From positions 1,199,501-1,263,500 of the forward strand of contig JAUIRK010000945.1 in the NCBI GenBank assembly GCA_030549495.1: a stretch of 64,000 nucleotides of DNA, given 5' to 3'. Positions 59,301 through 64,000 of the stretch are shown here, one piece after another (the first letter of the stretch is position 1; each line of letters starts with the position of its first letter). A program made the translations under genes and the position numbers. The stretch comes from Nectonema munidae (lineage: Eukaryota; Nematomorpha; Nectonematoida; Nectonematidae). Below the pieces are notes generated by a model. It was given only the letters and a program-made list of their open reading frames with translations, was not told the DNA's origin and did not search any database.

Positions 59301-60322
59301 ATATAAATGTCTCCTTGGCCAAATGTGCGGCCCCGGAAGCAAAAAATGTAAATAATAAAAAGGTCAAATTACTTTTAAAAGTTTGTCTGGAAAATGATTT
59401 TCAGAAAAAGAAGAAACAAGCATTGCAGAGTTTGTGGCATGGAAAAAGGAACAAACACTGGGCAAAAATAACTTTTTAGACTTTTCTTGAGAAAATACTT
59501 CAACAATTCTTTCAACAAGTGCTTCGTAAAAGAACATGGGGTCAGTAGCGAAAAAAGGCTGCAAACATTCACAACTTCTCATTTCTGCATTTTCGTTGTG
59601 ATGATGAGAGAGAAGGTGGGAACACAAATCAAGCTGACTAAGTTGTAGCGGAAAATTGACATCCTTCATCGTGAGAATAAACTTGTCAAATAAGAATGCA
59701 AAAAAGGATTTAAAATTTGAGTATTTGCAATCCAAATTGCAGAGATGGCTGAAAGGCGGCACAAAAAATATCGACTTGAAGGCCTGCAAAATGAACGCAA
59801 ATGTCATGTCATAAGCATGCGGTGGTGAGGTGGGGGTAAGAGCTTTCTCCAAAAACTTGTGAATGGAAGCAAAGATGTCTTGCATCGATTCATAGTTGAA
59901 GTGATGATCATGGATCAGCAAATCAAAAATAGCGCACAATAATCCGGAGAAACAGAAGAGTCTGGAGGAGAAGGCGCGCTTCAAGAACGCCATTGGCTAA
60001 AGAAGAATTTAAAAAAAATTGAAAGAAATTTGCACCCAACAAAAATTCAAATATATGCTTCGAGGACTAGAACATAAACAAGGTAATGATGAGTCTAGGA
60101 TGTTGGGGTAAAGCGCATCACTATAGACTGTAAACACTCGCGTTTACTTTGGTGCAATAGATAGAATAGAAGTGGAAATAGATTAAAGCATATAGATTAA
60201 TAATACCTATAGAATAATAATAATAGTGAAGCATATAGATTAATAATACCTTGAAAACAAATTCTTTATTTTTATCCGTTCTATTTTTCTCAATGTTTGT
60301 CAAGTTATGGTACTGAATGTTC
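20235..60322 (-). CDS. LTN1: Listerin (E3 ubiquitin-protein ligase of ribosome quality control), N-terminus outside window
   Basis: Listerin binds stalled 60S subunits with NEMF/Rqc2 and ubiquitinates the trapped nascent chain. Exons read on the minus strand: 60322-60250, 59996-59373, 58303-57585, 56415-56262, 55325-55123, 54429-54227, 51305-51029, 50226-50018, 49423-49201, 47030-46783, 41780-41561, 41501-41312, 35867-35614, 27713-27591, 24928-24719, 20537-20379, 20309-20235. Together they give about 1,400 residues, against roughly 1,770 in human listerin. The C-terminus has an RWD-like region and a C4HC3 RING (CSIC, CSTC, H, C, CPMC) ending about a dozen residues before the stop, as in the family. 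The remainder is Leu/Phe-rich helical sequence fitting the HEAT/ARM body. Thirteen of the sixteen exon junctions match in phase, counting the exon 55325-55123 with its missing base restored. Junctions 54227/51305, 50018/49423 and 41312/35867 do not, implying missed small exons. Identity rests mainly on the last four exons. Confidence 0.88.
20379..20537 (-). CDS. LTN1: Listerin penultimate exon (RING first half)
   Basis: This is phase 0 to phase 0, acceptor TTTAAG, donor ATG|GTATTT. It encodes a linker ending LKLWFAHLNETCNDV, then CSIC, CSTC and FHSAC, six of the eight RING ligands. In human listerin the same exon join falls between FHSAC and YKW. Confidence 0.93.
21690..22515 (+). pseudogene. 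Decayed copy of an uncharacterised multi-copy animal gene family (N-terminal half)
   Basis: Shifting frames give, in order, a Cys-containing N-terminus, YKVYFRVQVGDQDKSWAPH, FWREPTDHTNNRYFCM, a PDLPSSLRSV segment, an acidic Ser/Asp/Glu stretch, LIKDLGLTK and LTSRFKQWNLF, then NWRLFVYSSNRSLTAVLFHN and IPIAHSVHLKEDYEDVK. From memory this order matches a repetitive family seen in cnidarian, arthropod and other animal genomes. Its mechanism is unknown to me and it behaves like a mobile element. Several frameshifts and stops show it is dead. A C-terminal piece of the same family lies at 55425-55575. Confidence 0.6.
22516..24110. other. Less AT-rich, formerly coding DNA of unknown origin
   Basis: Base composition is visibly less AT-rich than the flanks, and protein-like fragments occur on both strands. 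On minus these include PDSPDIELMHPAYTILASRL near 24060-24000 and SLYDLHVTSLIFESDIFPLC near 23490-23430. No frame runs beyond about 70 codons and I recognise no domain. It may be the remainder of the element starting at 21690 or a separate dead element. Confidence 0.35.
24719..24928 (-). CDS. LTN1: Listerin exon, RWD-like region
   Basis: The acceptor CTGATGCAG is excellent; donor ATG|GTAAAA; 70 codons, phase 0 to 0. It reads EELSKNKTKFGLESLI, then alternating beta-strand sequence ILITSTYETGEIETTVSFNA and a helix KDVLRLKLLQLLK. This matches the strand-strand-helix pattern of the RWD domain just before the listerin RING. Confidence 0.88.
25010..25320. repeat. Degenerate tandem/dispersed repeat around CCTGTATACTACGATGGTT
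   Basis: The phrase CCTGTATACTACGA or a variant recurs about four times between 25015 and 25240, interleaved with GATTTGATATACC(C/T)CATTCGG near 25125-25150 and 25265-25290. The longer pattern is shared with 18305-18485. It lies just upstream of listerin exon 24928-24719, in its 5' intron. Confidence 0.6.
25569..25680. repeat. 26-bp perfect inverted repeat (hairpin)
   Basis: ATATCGTTGGCTCCCC..CTTTTAG at 25569-25594 is matched without mismatch by its reverse complement at 25655-25680, separated by 60 bp. The flanks are AAAT and AATC. It looks like a very young MITE end pair or a foldback. In either strand's transcript it would form a long stem. Confidence 0.85.
26235..26460 (+). pseudogene. 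Penelope-type reverse transcriptase fragment
   Basis: The frame reads HICFNGTAYKNIDGMTMESP, directly followed by LGSNLSNIFLRHYE. Penelope-like and related RTs carry the motif F-x-(Q/N)-IDG-x-(A/T)-MGSPLGP-x-(L/I)-A-N-(I/L)-F, which aligns end to end. GSP has become ESP. The motif YADD block is not found downstream, so only a fragment remains, inside a listerin intron on the opposite strand. Confidence 0.65.
27419..27514. repeat. 23-bp inverted repeat (hairpin) beside a listerin exon
   Basis: AAAAACACATTCCAGTTTTT and GCC at 27419-27441 pair with 27492-27514 with one mismatch across a 50-nt loop. It lies 77 nt past the donor of listerin exon 27713-27591. Confidence 0.75.
27591..27713 (-). CDS. 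LTN1: Listerin exon before the RWD-like region
   Basis: The acceptor TTTTTGAAG and the strong donor TCT|GTAAGT enclose 41 codons, phase 0 to 0. It reads MPLQWNLFFNQNAASSQLKK then FFKKCDLPSIL. This corresponds to the listerin segment in which a Trp-containing helix is followed by KF-rich sequence just ahead of the RWD. Two other frames are open here, but only this one joins both neighbours in phase. Confidence 0.8.
27714..30952. other. Listerin intron, left part of the 7.9-kb intron
   Basis: No coding exon is supported. It holds a repeat shared with 9051-9200 (near 29520-29660) and an imperfect direct repeat around GGATCAACTGAAACATGTGT and GAATCAACTGAAACATATGT (about 28463 and 28605). A GAT/AAT-type low-complexity tract lies near 30495-30515. 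Confidence 0.4.
30953..31234. mobile_element. hAT-type MITE with target-site duplication
   Basis: The ends are CAGTGCCGGAT and, inverted, CAGTGCCGGATTAACATAG: 11 bp identical, then partly alike. The 282-bp element is flanked on both sides by ATTTCAA (30946-30952 and 31235-31241), a 7-bp match consistent with the 8-bp duplications of hAT elements. The interior is non-coding and AT-rich. Confidence 0.8.
31483..33120 (+). pseudogene. piggyBac-family transposase pseudogene with three short introns
   Basis: Starting at MSTSEDNFDISSYSSS, the frame can be followed through three intron-like gaps with GT/AG borders: 31705-31764 (60 nt), 31809-31862 (54 nt) and 32928-32974 (47 nt). Each restores the reading frame. 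DDE motifs of piggyBac are present: TIDEQLVAFRGGCPVKVYDP (first Asp), YTDRFFTT (second) and NEHKGGVDIANRM (third). The C-terminus is Lys/Arg-rich with a trailing FQCAHNK. One extra base near 32325 and a TAG near 32410 disrupt the frame, so it is not active as written. No TTAA-bounded terminal repeats were found. It lies antisense within a listerin intron. Confidence 0.8.
33327..33524. mobile_element. hAT-type MITE with 8-bp target-site duplication
   Basis: The left end CAATGATGTAGCTAGG pairs with the inverted right end CAGTGGTGTAACCAAA (11 of 16). The flanking 8-mers are CTTCTCTC (33319-33326) and CTTCTGTC (33525-33532), one mismatch. The 198-bp interior is non-coding but less AT-rich than the surroundings. 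Confidence 0.75.
33525..35613. other. Listerin intron, no gene seen
   Basis: AT-rich sequence with no supported exon. The only structure noted is a compact hairpin GACACTTTAT-CACCA-ATAAAGTGTC at 35299-35323 and a short AT microsatellite near 34518-34530. Confidence 0.4.
35614..35867 (-). CDS. LTN1: Listerin exon (helical body)
   Basis: The acceptor AAATTTAG and the perfect donor AAA|GTAAGC bound 254 nt. It starts with two bases and ends in phase 0, joining 27713 correctly. It reads LMFLFLMEVSSLKTP then CYASLNSLNAYFADLENSSQ. The preceding exon 41501-41312 ends in phase 0 whereas this one needs phase 1, so an exon is missing between them. An alternative frame (FFDRGEADVFIFDGS) is open but stops early. 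Confidence 0.7.
35868..36871. other. Listerin intron, no gene seen
   Basis: AT-rich; short open frames only. It includes a paired GCTGACGA/GCAGACGA motif near 36729-36760 resembling the interior of the piggyBac MITE at 46446. Confidence 0.35.
36872..37850 (-). pseudogene. hAT transposase pseudogene
   Basis: The minus strand gives, in shifting frames, KTLQLLYGNLLHITCFPHLM then HNCAMKIGLFYKEVDELTT, KNKN..WQPTMLKAAIYYSD and, further on, VAVEQSFSLFKKLLTKDR followed by a hydrophobic tail. These resemble the H(V/I)TC..H..H block of DUF659-type hAT transposases and the V-E-R-S-F-S signature of the C-terminal hAT dimerisation domain. Multiple stops show it is dead. It abuts the 94-bp tandem array. 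Confidence 0.65.
37925..39940. repeat. 94-bp tandem array, about 21.5 units
   Basis: Units start GCTTCTAAAAATGACTTGAC at 37925, 38019, 38113 and so on, ending in a partial unit from 39897. Nearly all are 94 bp; units at 38395 and 39052 are 93 bp through loss of one T. Identity between units is very high. Shared variants recur at regular spacing (see findings). There is no open reading frame and there are no unique spacers. The array lies in a listerin intron. Confidence 0.97.
39941..41043. other. Listerin intron, no gene seen
   Basis: AT-rich with an AAT-type run near 40087-40106 and long A/T-only blocks near 40905-40990. No exon is supported. Confidence 0.4.
41044..41145 (+). repeat. tRNA-derived SINE, family 2
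   Basis: It reads CTCGATAACTAACTCAAGGT, the B-box variant GGGTTCAATCCC, then CTTCGATACAAGCGGCGCAA, matching the copy at 1048-1164 in order. The head is truncated. Confidence 0.6.
41312..41501 (-). CDS. LTN1: Listerin exon (helical body)
   Basis: The acceptor CATATTTAG and donor GCT|GTAATC enclose 190 nt; it starts with one base (completing AA|T) and ends in phase 0. It reads SSEGVLKSLQALEEKMSCDS and later PPLIIQHPFFEMEA. Confidence 0.8.
41561..41780 (-). CDS. LTN1: Listerin exon (helical body)
   Basis: Its borders are GTTTAG and AA|GTATCT, 220 nt, two bases in and two bases left over, matching both neighbours. It reads ILDEYILHAYFSLFSITHPI then VLSLDFLLKRLLHASHE. No other frame is open over its length. 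Confidence 0.82.
41781..44240. other. Listerin intron, no gene seen
   Basis: AT-rich sequence without supported exons. Short + strand frames (for example near 42090-42290) lack splice context and known motifs. Confidence 0.4.
44241..44580. other. Unclassified coding-like island in a listerin intron
   Basis: On minus, IPDDIDQMRASARESAKLYS then TLPEVVYQCCQQLVHASQSS are followed in another frame by DAQLASEAKIFVTSIWKDLF. The plus strand is also open (DFNQNLDDIWDEEIF). Composition is less AT-rich than the flanks. It does not fit between listerin exons 47030-46783 and 41780-41561, which join directly in phase. Probably a remnant of an unidentified element. Confidence 0.35.
44581..46032. other. Listerin intron, no gene seen
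   Basis: It contains a two-copy imperfect tandem duplication of TTTTTCATGTAACCAAATTT plus about 20 bp more (near 45078-45115 and 45124-45162). Nothing else was recognised. Confidence 0.4.
46033..46335 (-). mobile_element. LINE 3' end (ORF2 C-terminus)
   Basis: The minus strand reads YRRQLTFAAHIKRK, then after a small shift GRRGRPRKKFIDGLKEALGK and RTT*RSMVAHVQMDMAQ before a stop and an ATG-repeat tail. The R-R-G-R-P-(R/K)-K and D-R-(T/A)-x-W-R-S-M-V blocks are the usual C-terminus of CR1/L2/jockey-like non-LTR retrotransposons. A TGA replaces the expected Trp. A closely related copy lies at 52925-53065. Confidence 0.75.
46353..46700 (+). repeat. tRNA-derived SINE split by a piggyBac MITE
   Basis: The head GGGGGTTAGACATCAGG and B box GGGTTCGATTCCC (about 46365-46413) are followed by the SINE body. 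The body is interrupted at 46442-46579 and resumes with CATCCGG and GTCAGGAAGGGCATCCGGTC. The last motif resembles a conserved central segment that I recall from SINEs of several invertebrates and vertebrates. A second B-box-like GGGTTCGATT occurs near 46670. Confidence 0.6.
46446..46575. mobile_element. piggyBac-type MITE, 130 bp, TTAA target duplication
   Basis: The element starts CCCATTAAGT and ends ACTTAATGGG, a perfect 10-bp inverted repeat with further imperfect pairing (GTACCA / TTGGGA). TTAA flanks both sides (46442-46445 and 46576-46579). The interior has two GCAGACGA motifs and a GTTCCCAAATGGGAAC palindrome. It lies inside a SINE. Confidence 0.9.
46783..47030 (-). CDS. LTN1: Listerin exon (helical body)
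   Basis: A pyrimidine-rich tract leads into CAAGAG; using the second AG leaves one base to complete the AA|T codon from 49201. The donor A|GTTCAA is in phase 1, matched by the next exon. It reads CFQSEQFLMDLRLNTNVMKV and VIEVFFNFLTPK. Confidence 0.78.
47031..49200. other. Listerin intron, no gene seen
   Basis: AT-rich, with A-rich simple sequence near 48920-48990. No exon or recognisable repeat was found. Confidence 0.4.
49201..49423 (-). CDS. LTN1: Listerin exon (helical body)
   Basis: The perfect donor AA|GTAAGT ends it in phase 2. The best acceptor TTTCTGAAG leaves two bases at the start, which does not match the phase-0 end of 50226-50018, so an exon is missing or an indel is present. 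It reads YGVLNIINNILEISKTILKF then LLNYIRFNQAYFF. Confidence 0.65.
49795..49868 (-). repeat. tRNA-derived SINE head, family 1
   Basis: The minus strand has GATGGCATGGTGGTCGAAGC (A-box region) and GGTTCGATTCTC (B box) at the same spacing as 788-862. It is in the intron between two listerin exons. Confidence 0.6.
50018..50226 (-). CDS. LTN1: Listerin exon (helical body)
   Basis: The acceptor TTTTTTTTAG is strong; the two leading bases complete G|AC from 51029. The donor ATC|GTAATG is in phase 0. It reads DTLSNLKSLPFCEQLDYLET then FPSTFLKMNQITLQQE. Confidence 0.8.
51029..51305 (-). CDS. LTN1: Listerin exon (helical body)
   Basis: Acceptor TCCAAAAAG, donor G|GTATGT, 277 nt, phase 0 in and phase 1 out. 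It reads SVLGPFMNHHSQVTSFFLHD then FLKDCFENTQILFEESSPIF. The start phase does not match 54227 (two bases left over). Confidence 0.75.
51505..51810 (+). pseudogene. Helitron PIF1-type helicase fragment
   Basis: The + strand reads YQEEIDLYPMEFINSLTPSG then MPQHKLILKVGCIVMLLRNL and GLCNGT. After a TAG it resumes with NLPFQIKRVQFPLRLSYALT, directly followed by INKSQGQNFEKVGIL. This is the order of helicase motifs near the C-terminus of Helitron Rep/helicase proteins (LNSLTPSG..PPH, M-L-L-R-N, L-C-N-G-T, R-x-Q-F-P, T-(I/V)-N-K-(S/A)-Q-G-Q). Only the last part of the protein remains. Confidence 0.75.
51811..52924. other. Listerin intron, no gene seen
   Basis: AT-rich with an ACAAACAAACAAATAAAC-type simple run near 52680-52700. 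A + strand frame at 52646-52993 includes SDISKIQTFLGEPNRMREST but shows no recognisable domain. Confidence 0.35.
52925..53065 (+). mobile_element. LINE 3' end (ORF2 C-terminus), second copy
   Basis: The + strand reads KKFIDGLKEALEKSCNAMEM then RRKKDRTTWRSMVAHVQMDM and AQ followed by TGA and a TGATG repeat. Here the Trp of the R-T-T-W-R block is intact, unlike at 46033-46335. Confidence 0.75.
53180..53590 (-). other. Unclassified degenerate coding-like region
   Basis: The minus strand reads STVLSIKHNVSKDLDCILNA, then MKLTNDVFDLNDTQISIILF, and after a one-base shift KCERFSNEMDGAYSHRQYLK and FFANFFMQHHELECSDSVTN. It looks protein-like over about 110 codons. It could be the missing listerin exon between 54227 and 51305, but its borders and frame do not fit cleanly; a dead element of unknown type is equally likely. 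Confidence 0.35.
54227..54429 (-). CDS. LTN1: Listerin exon (helical body)
   Basis: The acceptor CAATTTTTCATTTTAG and perfect donor CT|GTAAGT enclose 203 nt, phase 0 in. It reads IEYLSVLLSTENFLCGFRKN then HFCKELLQFREDIFLSHNFY and PILLLNFLSRTLHQF. It is the only frame open over the full exon. Confidence 0.82.
54612..54705 (-). repeat. tRNA-derived SINE head
   Basis: The minus strand has TGGCACGGTGGTTAGAC (A box) and GGATTCGATTACC (B box) about 45 nt apart, followed by GTACCCG. It resembles the 46353 family more than family 1 or 2. Confidence 0.55.
55123..55325 (-). CDS. LTN1: Listerin exon with an apparent one-base deletion
   Basis: The first part reads RHQKFQAFLDPIQTPFEYSF. The second, in the frame reached by adding one base, reads FLPITLMMDSHVQNLFQSFK then DY before GTTACC. 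The switch lies at the A-run near 55180-55190 (GGGAAAGAAAATTTC). With one base added the exon is 68 codons, phase 0 to 0, and fits both neighbours exactly. This is either a homopolymer sequencing error or a real inactivating change. Confidence 0.7.
55425..55575 (+). pseudogene. C-terminal fragment of the uncharacterised multi-copy family
   Basis: The + strand reads EQGERFHHDICGMEGGYQGK then NVKADFIWNLKRDD. From memory this matches the conserved C-terminal block (E-Q-G-E-R-F-H-x-D-I, Y-Q-G-x-W, D-Y-x-W-x-L-x-R-D) of the family whose N-terminal half decays at 21690-22515. It lies in a listerin intron on the opposite strand. Confidence 0.6.
56262..56415 (-). CDS. LTN1: Listerin exon (helical body)
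   Basis: A poly-T tract and TAG precede one base that completes AG|C from 57585. The donor GAA|GTAAGA is canonical, phase 0. It reads YERALTLSAILFEKISTRFD then SEILNQMFSISDFRRSL. Confidence 0.85.
56416..57584. other. Listerin intron with a less AT-rich island
   Basis: Bases 56600-56870 are clearly richer in G and C than the surroundings and are open on both strands (for example KSKPKRKATYGATRAKRRPQ on plus). No domain is recognised. The rest is AT-rich. Confidence 0.35.
57585..58303 (-). CDS. LTN1: Listerin exon, large (helical body)
   Basis: The acceptor TTTTTCAAG opens ESPELFMEYLSFKDSHYHIS in phase 0. After 239 codons the donor AG|GTTTTT leaves two bases, completed by 56415. It is rich in Leu, Phe and Ser with helix-like segments (LLLDKSVIILFAGVFLF, LVSFLKTLSLLNFF), fitting the HEAT/ARM body of listerin. 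No other frame is open. Confidence 0.85.
59011..59340. repeat. Dispersed ACATTTGGCC repeat, copy 2
   Basis: It shares ordered words with 9640-9905 and ends GGCCAAATGTGCGGCCC. It lies just inside the intron next to listerin exon 59996-59373. Confidence 0.5.
59373..59996 (-). CDS. LTN1: Listerin exon, large (helical body)
   Basis: The acceptor CTTCTTTAG and donor AAA|GTAATT enclose 208 codons, phase 0 to 0. It reads PMAFLKRAFSSRLFCFSGLL then HKFLEKALTPTSPPHAYDMT. The ATG near its start is probably internal, because the upstream exon 60322-60250 joins in phase. Confidence 0.83.
60250..60322 (-). CDS. LTN1: Listerin exon, most upstream one found
   Basis: The acceptor TATTTTTTCAG and donor AAG|GTATTA enclose 73 nt. 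One leading base implies a further upstream exon ending in phase 2. It reads NIQYHNLTNIEKNRTDKNKE. I found no earlier exon before 64000. Confidence 0.65.
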
Positions 60323-63300
60323 CTGAAAAAATATAGCTTATGATTGGGATGCGGATTTAACACATGGTGTTTACGGCATCTAAAAGTTTAAGAATGTTTA
60401 TTCGCCAATTTAATTTGCTTACACTCATTTTATGAGTTTAAAATCACTTTAGCCTACAATTCAACTTCATTTGATTTTTTGTCTAAATTATATATGGAAT
60501 ATTTATTTTTAAATATTCAGAAATAGAGAGGAATATATTTTGAATAGATGAGTGAGTGTGTGTATAAGTACGGGTTACGTGCCATTAAGTCTTAGTTGTG
60601 ATATTAATTCAACGAGACAGCGATTTCAATAAAGATATACACCTTAAAGATCAATATATGGAAAATTGATTAAGTTTTAAGGTTGTTTAAATTGTTCTTT
60701 AATTTGAAAACCAAAAGTATGTTAAAATAATCCTCAATTATTTTAGTTACTGCAAAAAGTCATCTAATTTTTATCTCTCCACTAACGGCTTTATATGGTA
60801 AATCAAAGAAGGACCTGATTTTGCTATTTCAAACAAAATTTGAAACATAAAAGTCAAATTCAAATTTTTTATGAAATATGAAACTTTAGACAAAATACAA
60901 AGAAAAGTATGAAATAATTTAGATTTAAAATACTAAACGAGACTTGCTAATTCCAAGTTTTTGGATTAGGTCATATGCATTTCAAGGAAACTACACGTTT
61001 TTCTTAAAATAGGGAATAAATCATGACGGAAAAGCGAAGACCACTGCTGGTCCATAAAACAACTCTTTGCTCGTCCACGAAAAATTTTTCAAAAGCGAAA
61101 AGTATAGTGAAACTTCGCTTTTATAATTGCAACTATGATTGGCTATTTTTTTTATTAATTTATTTTGTATAATAACTCGGATTATTTACTTATTTTTGGG
61201 CGAAAAGAGTAAGGCTTTATCTATAACTCCTCCAGACATAGACAGCTTGTGGTCAAAGAAAAAAGAGTTCAGAAGCCTGGTTACAGCAAAAGCTCAAAAT
61301 GAAATTTTATTGATTTGTTACTTTTATCTAATTTTTTTTTGATTTTATAATAAATTTTTAATGAATTTTTAGTATGGAACATAATAAGTTTTCCCCACAA
61401 AAATAATACTGGTCCATACCATTTTTGCTTTTTGGAAAATGGTCCACGACCAGAAACGAGTTGGGAAACACTGCACTATACACACATGGAAATAAAAGAG
61501 AGAAGTATTTCCATATGTTAGTCTTCTTGTGTGTATGTAAATATGTTGTACATGGTACCAGAACAGTTTGCCTACGGAATGTAATATTTTTTTGAATTCT
61601 GATTATATAGTTCAAAAACTATTCAAAATCTAACAAGCTAATAAATTAAATAAAAAAAACAAACTAACAAACTGATTAAAATAAAAGGATTTTTTTAAAT
61701 AAATTTCATAAATTAATTTTAAAAAAAAATTCAATCAATTTTTATTAAAAAAAGTGTATTTTTTTTTTAAAAAAAGTTTATATATAACTTTTCATTAAAA
61801 AAAGTAAACAAATAAAATTATTTTAAAATTTTTTAATGCAAATTATTTTTTTTATTTGTAAAAATTTTTGAATTAAAATAAACTAAAAATTATAAATTAA
61901 TTTGATCAAAAAATAATATTAAAAAATGATATACAAATATTATTATCCGCCAAATGTCGAGCCATGAAGAAATGTTAACTCAATTTTTATTACAAAGAAA
62001 TAACTAATTTGATATTTACAATGGTAGCAGTATTGTAATTTTACTTTAAAACTAACCATGGCTTATACCAAGAAGTGGCTTGAATTTTCTTTTATATAAA
62101 ATTGAGCATGACTTATATAAGAAGGATGACTTGAAATATGCAAAATATTATAAACATAGAAGAAAATACTCTTGAAAATTGGTATTGCATCTGATAGAGA
62201 TGAATTTATCATGGCAAAGTACAAAAATATTGATGTTATTTGAACATAATCTGAAAACTGACATTGATTTTGTAAGATTCCTTCATTAAAATTAGAGTTT
62301 CTCAAATGATTTAAAGAAGAGGCTAAATGAAGGCACTGAAAAATACAGATACAGTATGTAAGAAGTGGATGGCACTGAAACTCCAGTCACCACACAGACC
62401 TGTGCGAGCCGTGTCAGCAAATGACCTAGAGTGGAGAGTCCAGAACTTATCTAGTCATCCTGTCCTGTCTTCGATTGCGGATCATAGAATGCAATTCATC
62501 AGTTAATCATCCCTTGAATGCAACAAAGACAAAAAGATGAAAAATACGTGAAATTCAGAAACATTTCAAAGATTTAATTTTTGACACTACAACCTTAAGA
62601 TTGAGAAATTTTGTTAAATTTAAAAAAATAGGATTATTTTTAAAAATTCCGGTTTTATCAAAAGAACAGTAAGTAAGTAATTTATCTAAAAAAAAAGGGT
62701 ATTTAATATAGAAAAAAAAGTATAAAAATTTTTTTCATAACAATAGATAGAGTTGAACACTTGAACACAAACTGTCAAAGATATAATAAAAAGATAAAAT
62801 AAAACTCACACAATTAAAAACACTGAATATTATGTAAACATACTCAAACAAAAATAGTATCCGTACAACTGCCATATGGACAAATGGGCTAATTTAAAAG
62901 TTTGTTAAAATCTTTTTCTTTTTTTTAGAATTTTGGGGAACAAATTAAGAATACATTTTTTACAATGTAAAAAAATATAGTATTCAAAACTAACTGAAAG
63001 AGTAAACTATGGAAAAAATCCAAAGTACAAGAGTATCGATCTCCAACATTCTGTCAAAATTATCATTTGTCTCCATTTACAAAAAATAAAATAGTCTGTC
63101 TTACACAACACTTTAAAATATAATTGAGAGCCAATTGCCTATCGGGCAGTTGACCTAGAAGGCAGAAAATAGACACTCATAGATAAATACAGCGACAGAT
63201 TATCCCGATTTATACGGACTTATTGGCATATGGTACGGTATCCGGTAATTTCATCGCATAGTAAATTCATCGTGATGCAATACATCGTTGGTATTTTCAT

Positions 63301-64000
63301 CGTTAAGAATTTTCATCGTATAGTGATTACATCGCGAGATTTATGGATTGACCATTACTTCCTTGCGGTGTCACAAGATAATCCCACTATTTACGTGTAT
63401 ATGCATACTACATTTTTATAAAATTACTAATTGTATACTACATATTTATTTGTATCTTCATACCTCAAAATGTCTTAGAGGTATTGCTCATAACTTATTT
63501 GTTTAAATTGTTTCTATTTTTCCAATTTGTAATAAATTAGTTATCTCAATAATCTTTTTAAAATAAGGAATAATTTATTACAAATATAAATAGGTATTTT
63601 TTTCTTAAAAATAAAGTTTTTTATTAAAAAAAACAAATGATTATTTTTAGATATAATATACCAAATAATGACTGAAAAGTTGAAGGTTAAAATAGGTTAA
63701 GGGGATTTTTATGAAACTAAAAAAACACAAAGATTAATATATATATATATTATTTTTTTAAATTAAATTAGATACTTTTTTAACTTTCCTTAAATATTAA
63801 GAAATTTATACATATTTCAAGGCTATTTAAGTCAGAAAGAGATATTGTTTTATTTTGGCATTATAGCCTGATAATATGAAAACCTTATATTTAAGAATTA
63901 GTTTTTTATGATATTAGAACATTTACAAAAGTTCGTAATAAACTTAAAAAAATTATAAAGGGATATTTACAAAAAAAAACATTGAGCGTCAAGCATAAAA
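60323..64000. other. Gene-free right end of the window
   Basis: AT-rich. It holds a hAT-like end near 61365-61475 (GAGTTGGGAAACACTG, related to the ends at 20951 and 26108) and a less AT-rich patch near 62340-62530 without a recognisable domain. A 15-16-bp periodic CATCG series lies at 63251-63334. The remaining listerin 5' exons were not found here. Confidence 0.4.

Noticed and set aside
59364-59993. ATG at 59993 as the listerin start codon
   Set aside because: An acceptor lies 3 nt upstream and exon 60322-60250 joins in frame; the protein would also be too short at its N-terminus.
62063-62305. Upstream listerin exon
   Set aside because: The minus frame is open but lacks good splice borders and does not look like helical-repeat protein.

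Overview
This AT-rich window is animal nuclear DNA. It has split genes with canonical GT/AG introns, tRNA-derived SINEs, and piggyBac, hAT, Helitron, Penelope-type and LINE relics. It has no operons, bacterial-type promoters or genuine CRISPR array. An arthropod-like invertebrate (a copepod would fit the intron and repeat style) is my best guess, but the sequence does not prove it.

Two host genes can be reconstructed. On the + strand, five coding exons between 11949 and 17592 encode a 279-residue FHL-type (four-and-a-half LIM domain) protein with every splice phase consistent. On the - strand, at least seventeen exons between 60322 and 20235 encode most of listerin (LTN1), the RING E3 ubiquitin ligase of ribosome-associated quality control. 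Its last four exons give an RWD-like region followed by a C4HC3 RING and the stop codon. The N-terminus lies beyond the right edge. Three exon junctions do not match in phase, so small exons are probably missed there. One exon carries an apparent one-base deletion. The two genes converge, with poly(A) signals at 17822 and 20160.

The rest is mobile DNA and its debris. Region by region: 1-11865 holds MITEs, SINEs, repeat pairs and a 100-bp copy of an FHL exon/intron boundary. 11866-17830 is the FHL gene; its third intron (between exons 3 and 4) contains a piggyBac-type element whose catalytic core appears to be replaced by a reverse-transcriptase reading frame. 18-35 kb (listerin 3' introns) holds a decayed copy of an uncharacterised multi-copy animal gene family, a Penelope-type RT fragment, two strong hairpins and two hAT MITEs. 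It also holds a piggyBac transposase pseudogene with three 47-60 nt introns. 36.8-40 kb holds a hAT transposase pseudogene beside a 2-kb, 94-bp tandem array with a partial seven-unit higher-order pattern. 44-56 kb holds SINEs (one split by a 130-bp TTAA-flanked piggyBac MITE), LINE tails, a Helitron helicase fragment and a second piece of the uncharacterised family. 60.3-64 kb is essentially gene-free.

No complete new functional system is visible. The strongest candidates for something unusual are the piggyBac/RT composite (14459-16894), the intron-bearing piggyBac gene (31483-33120) and the higher-order structured 94-bp array inside a listerin intron.
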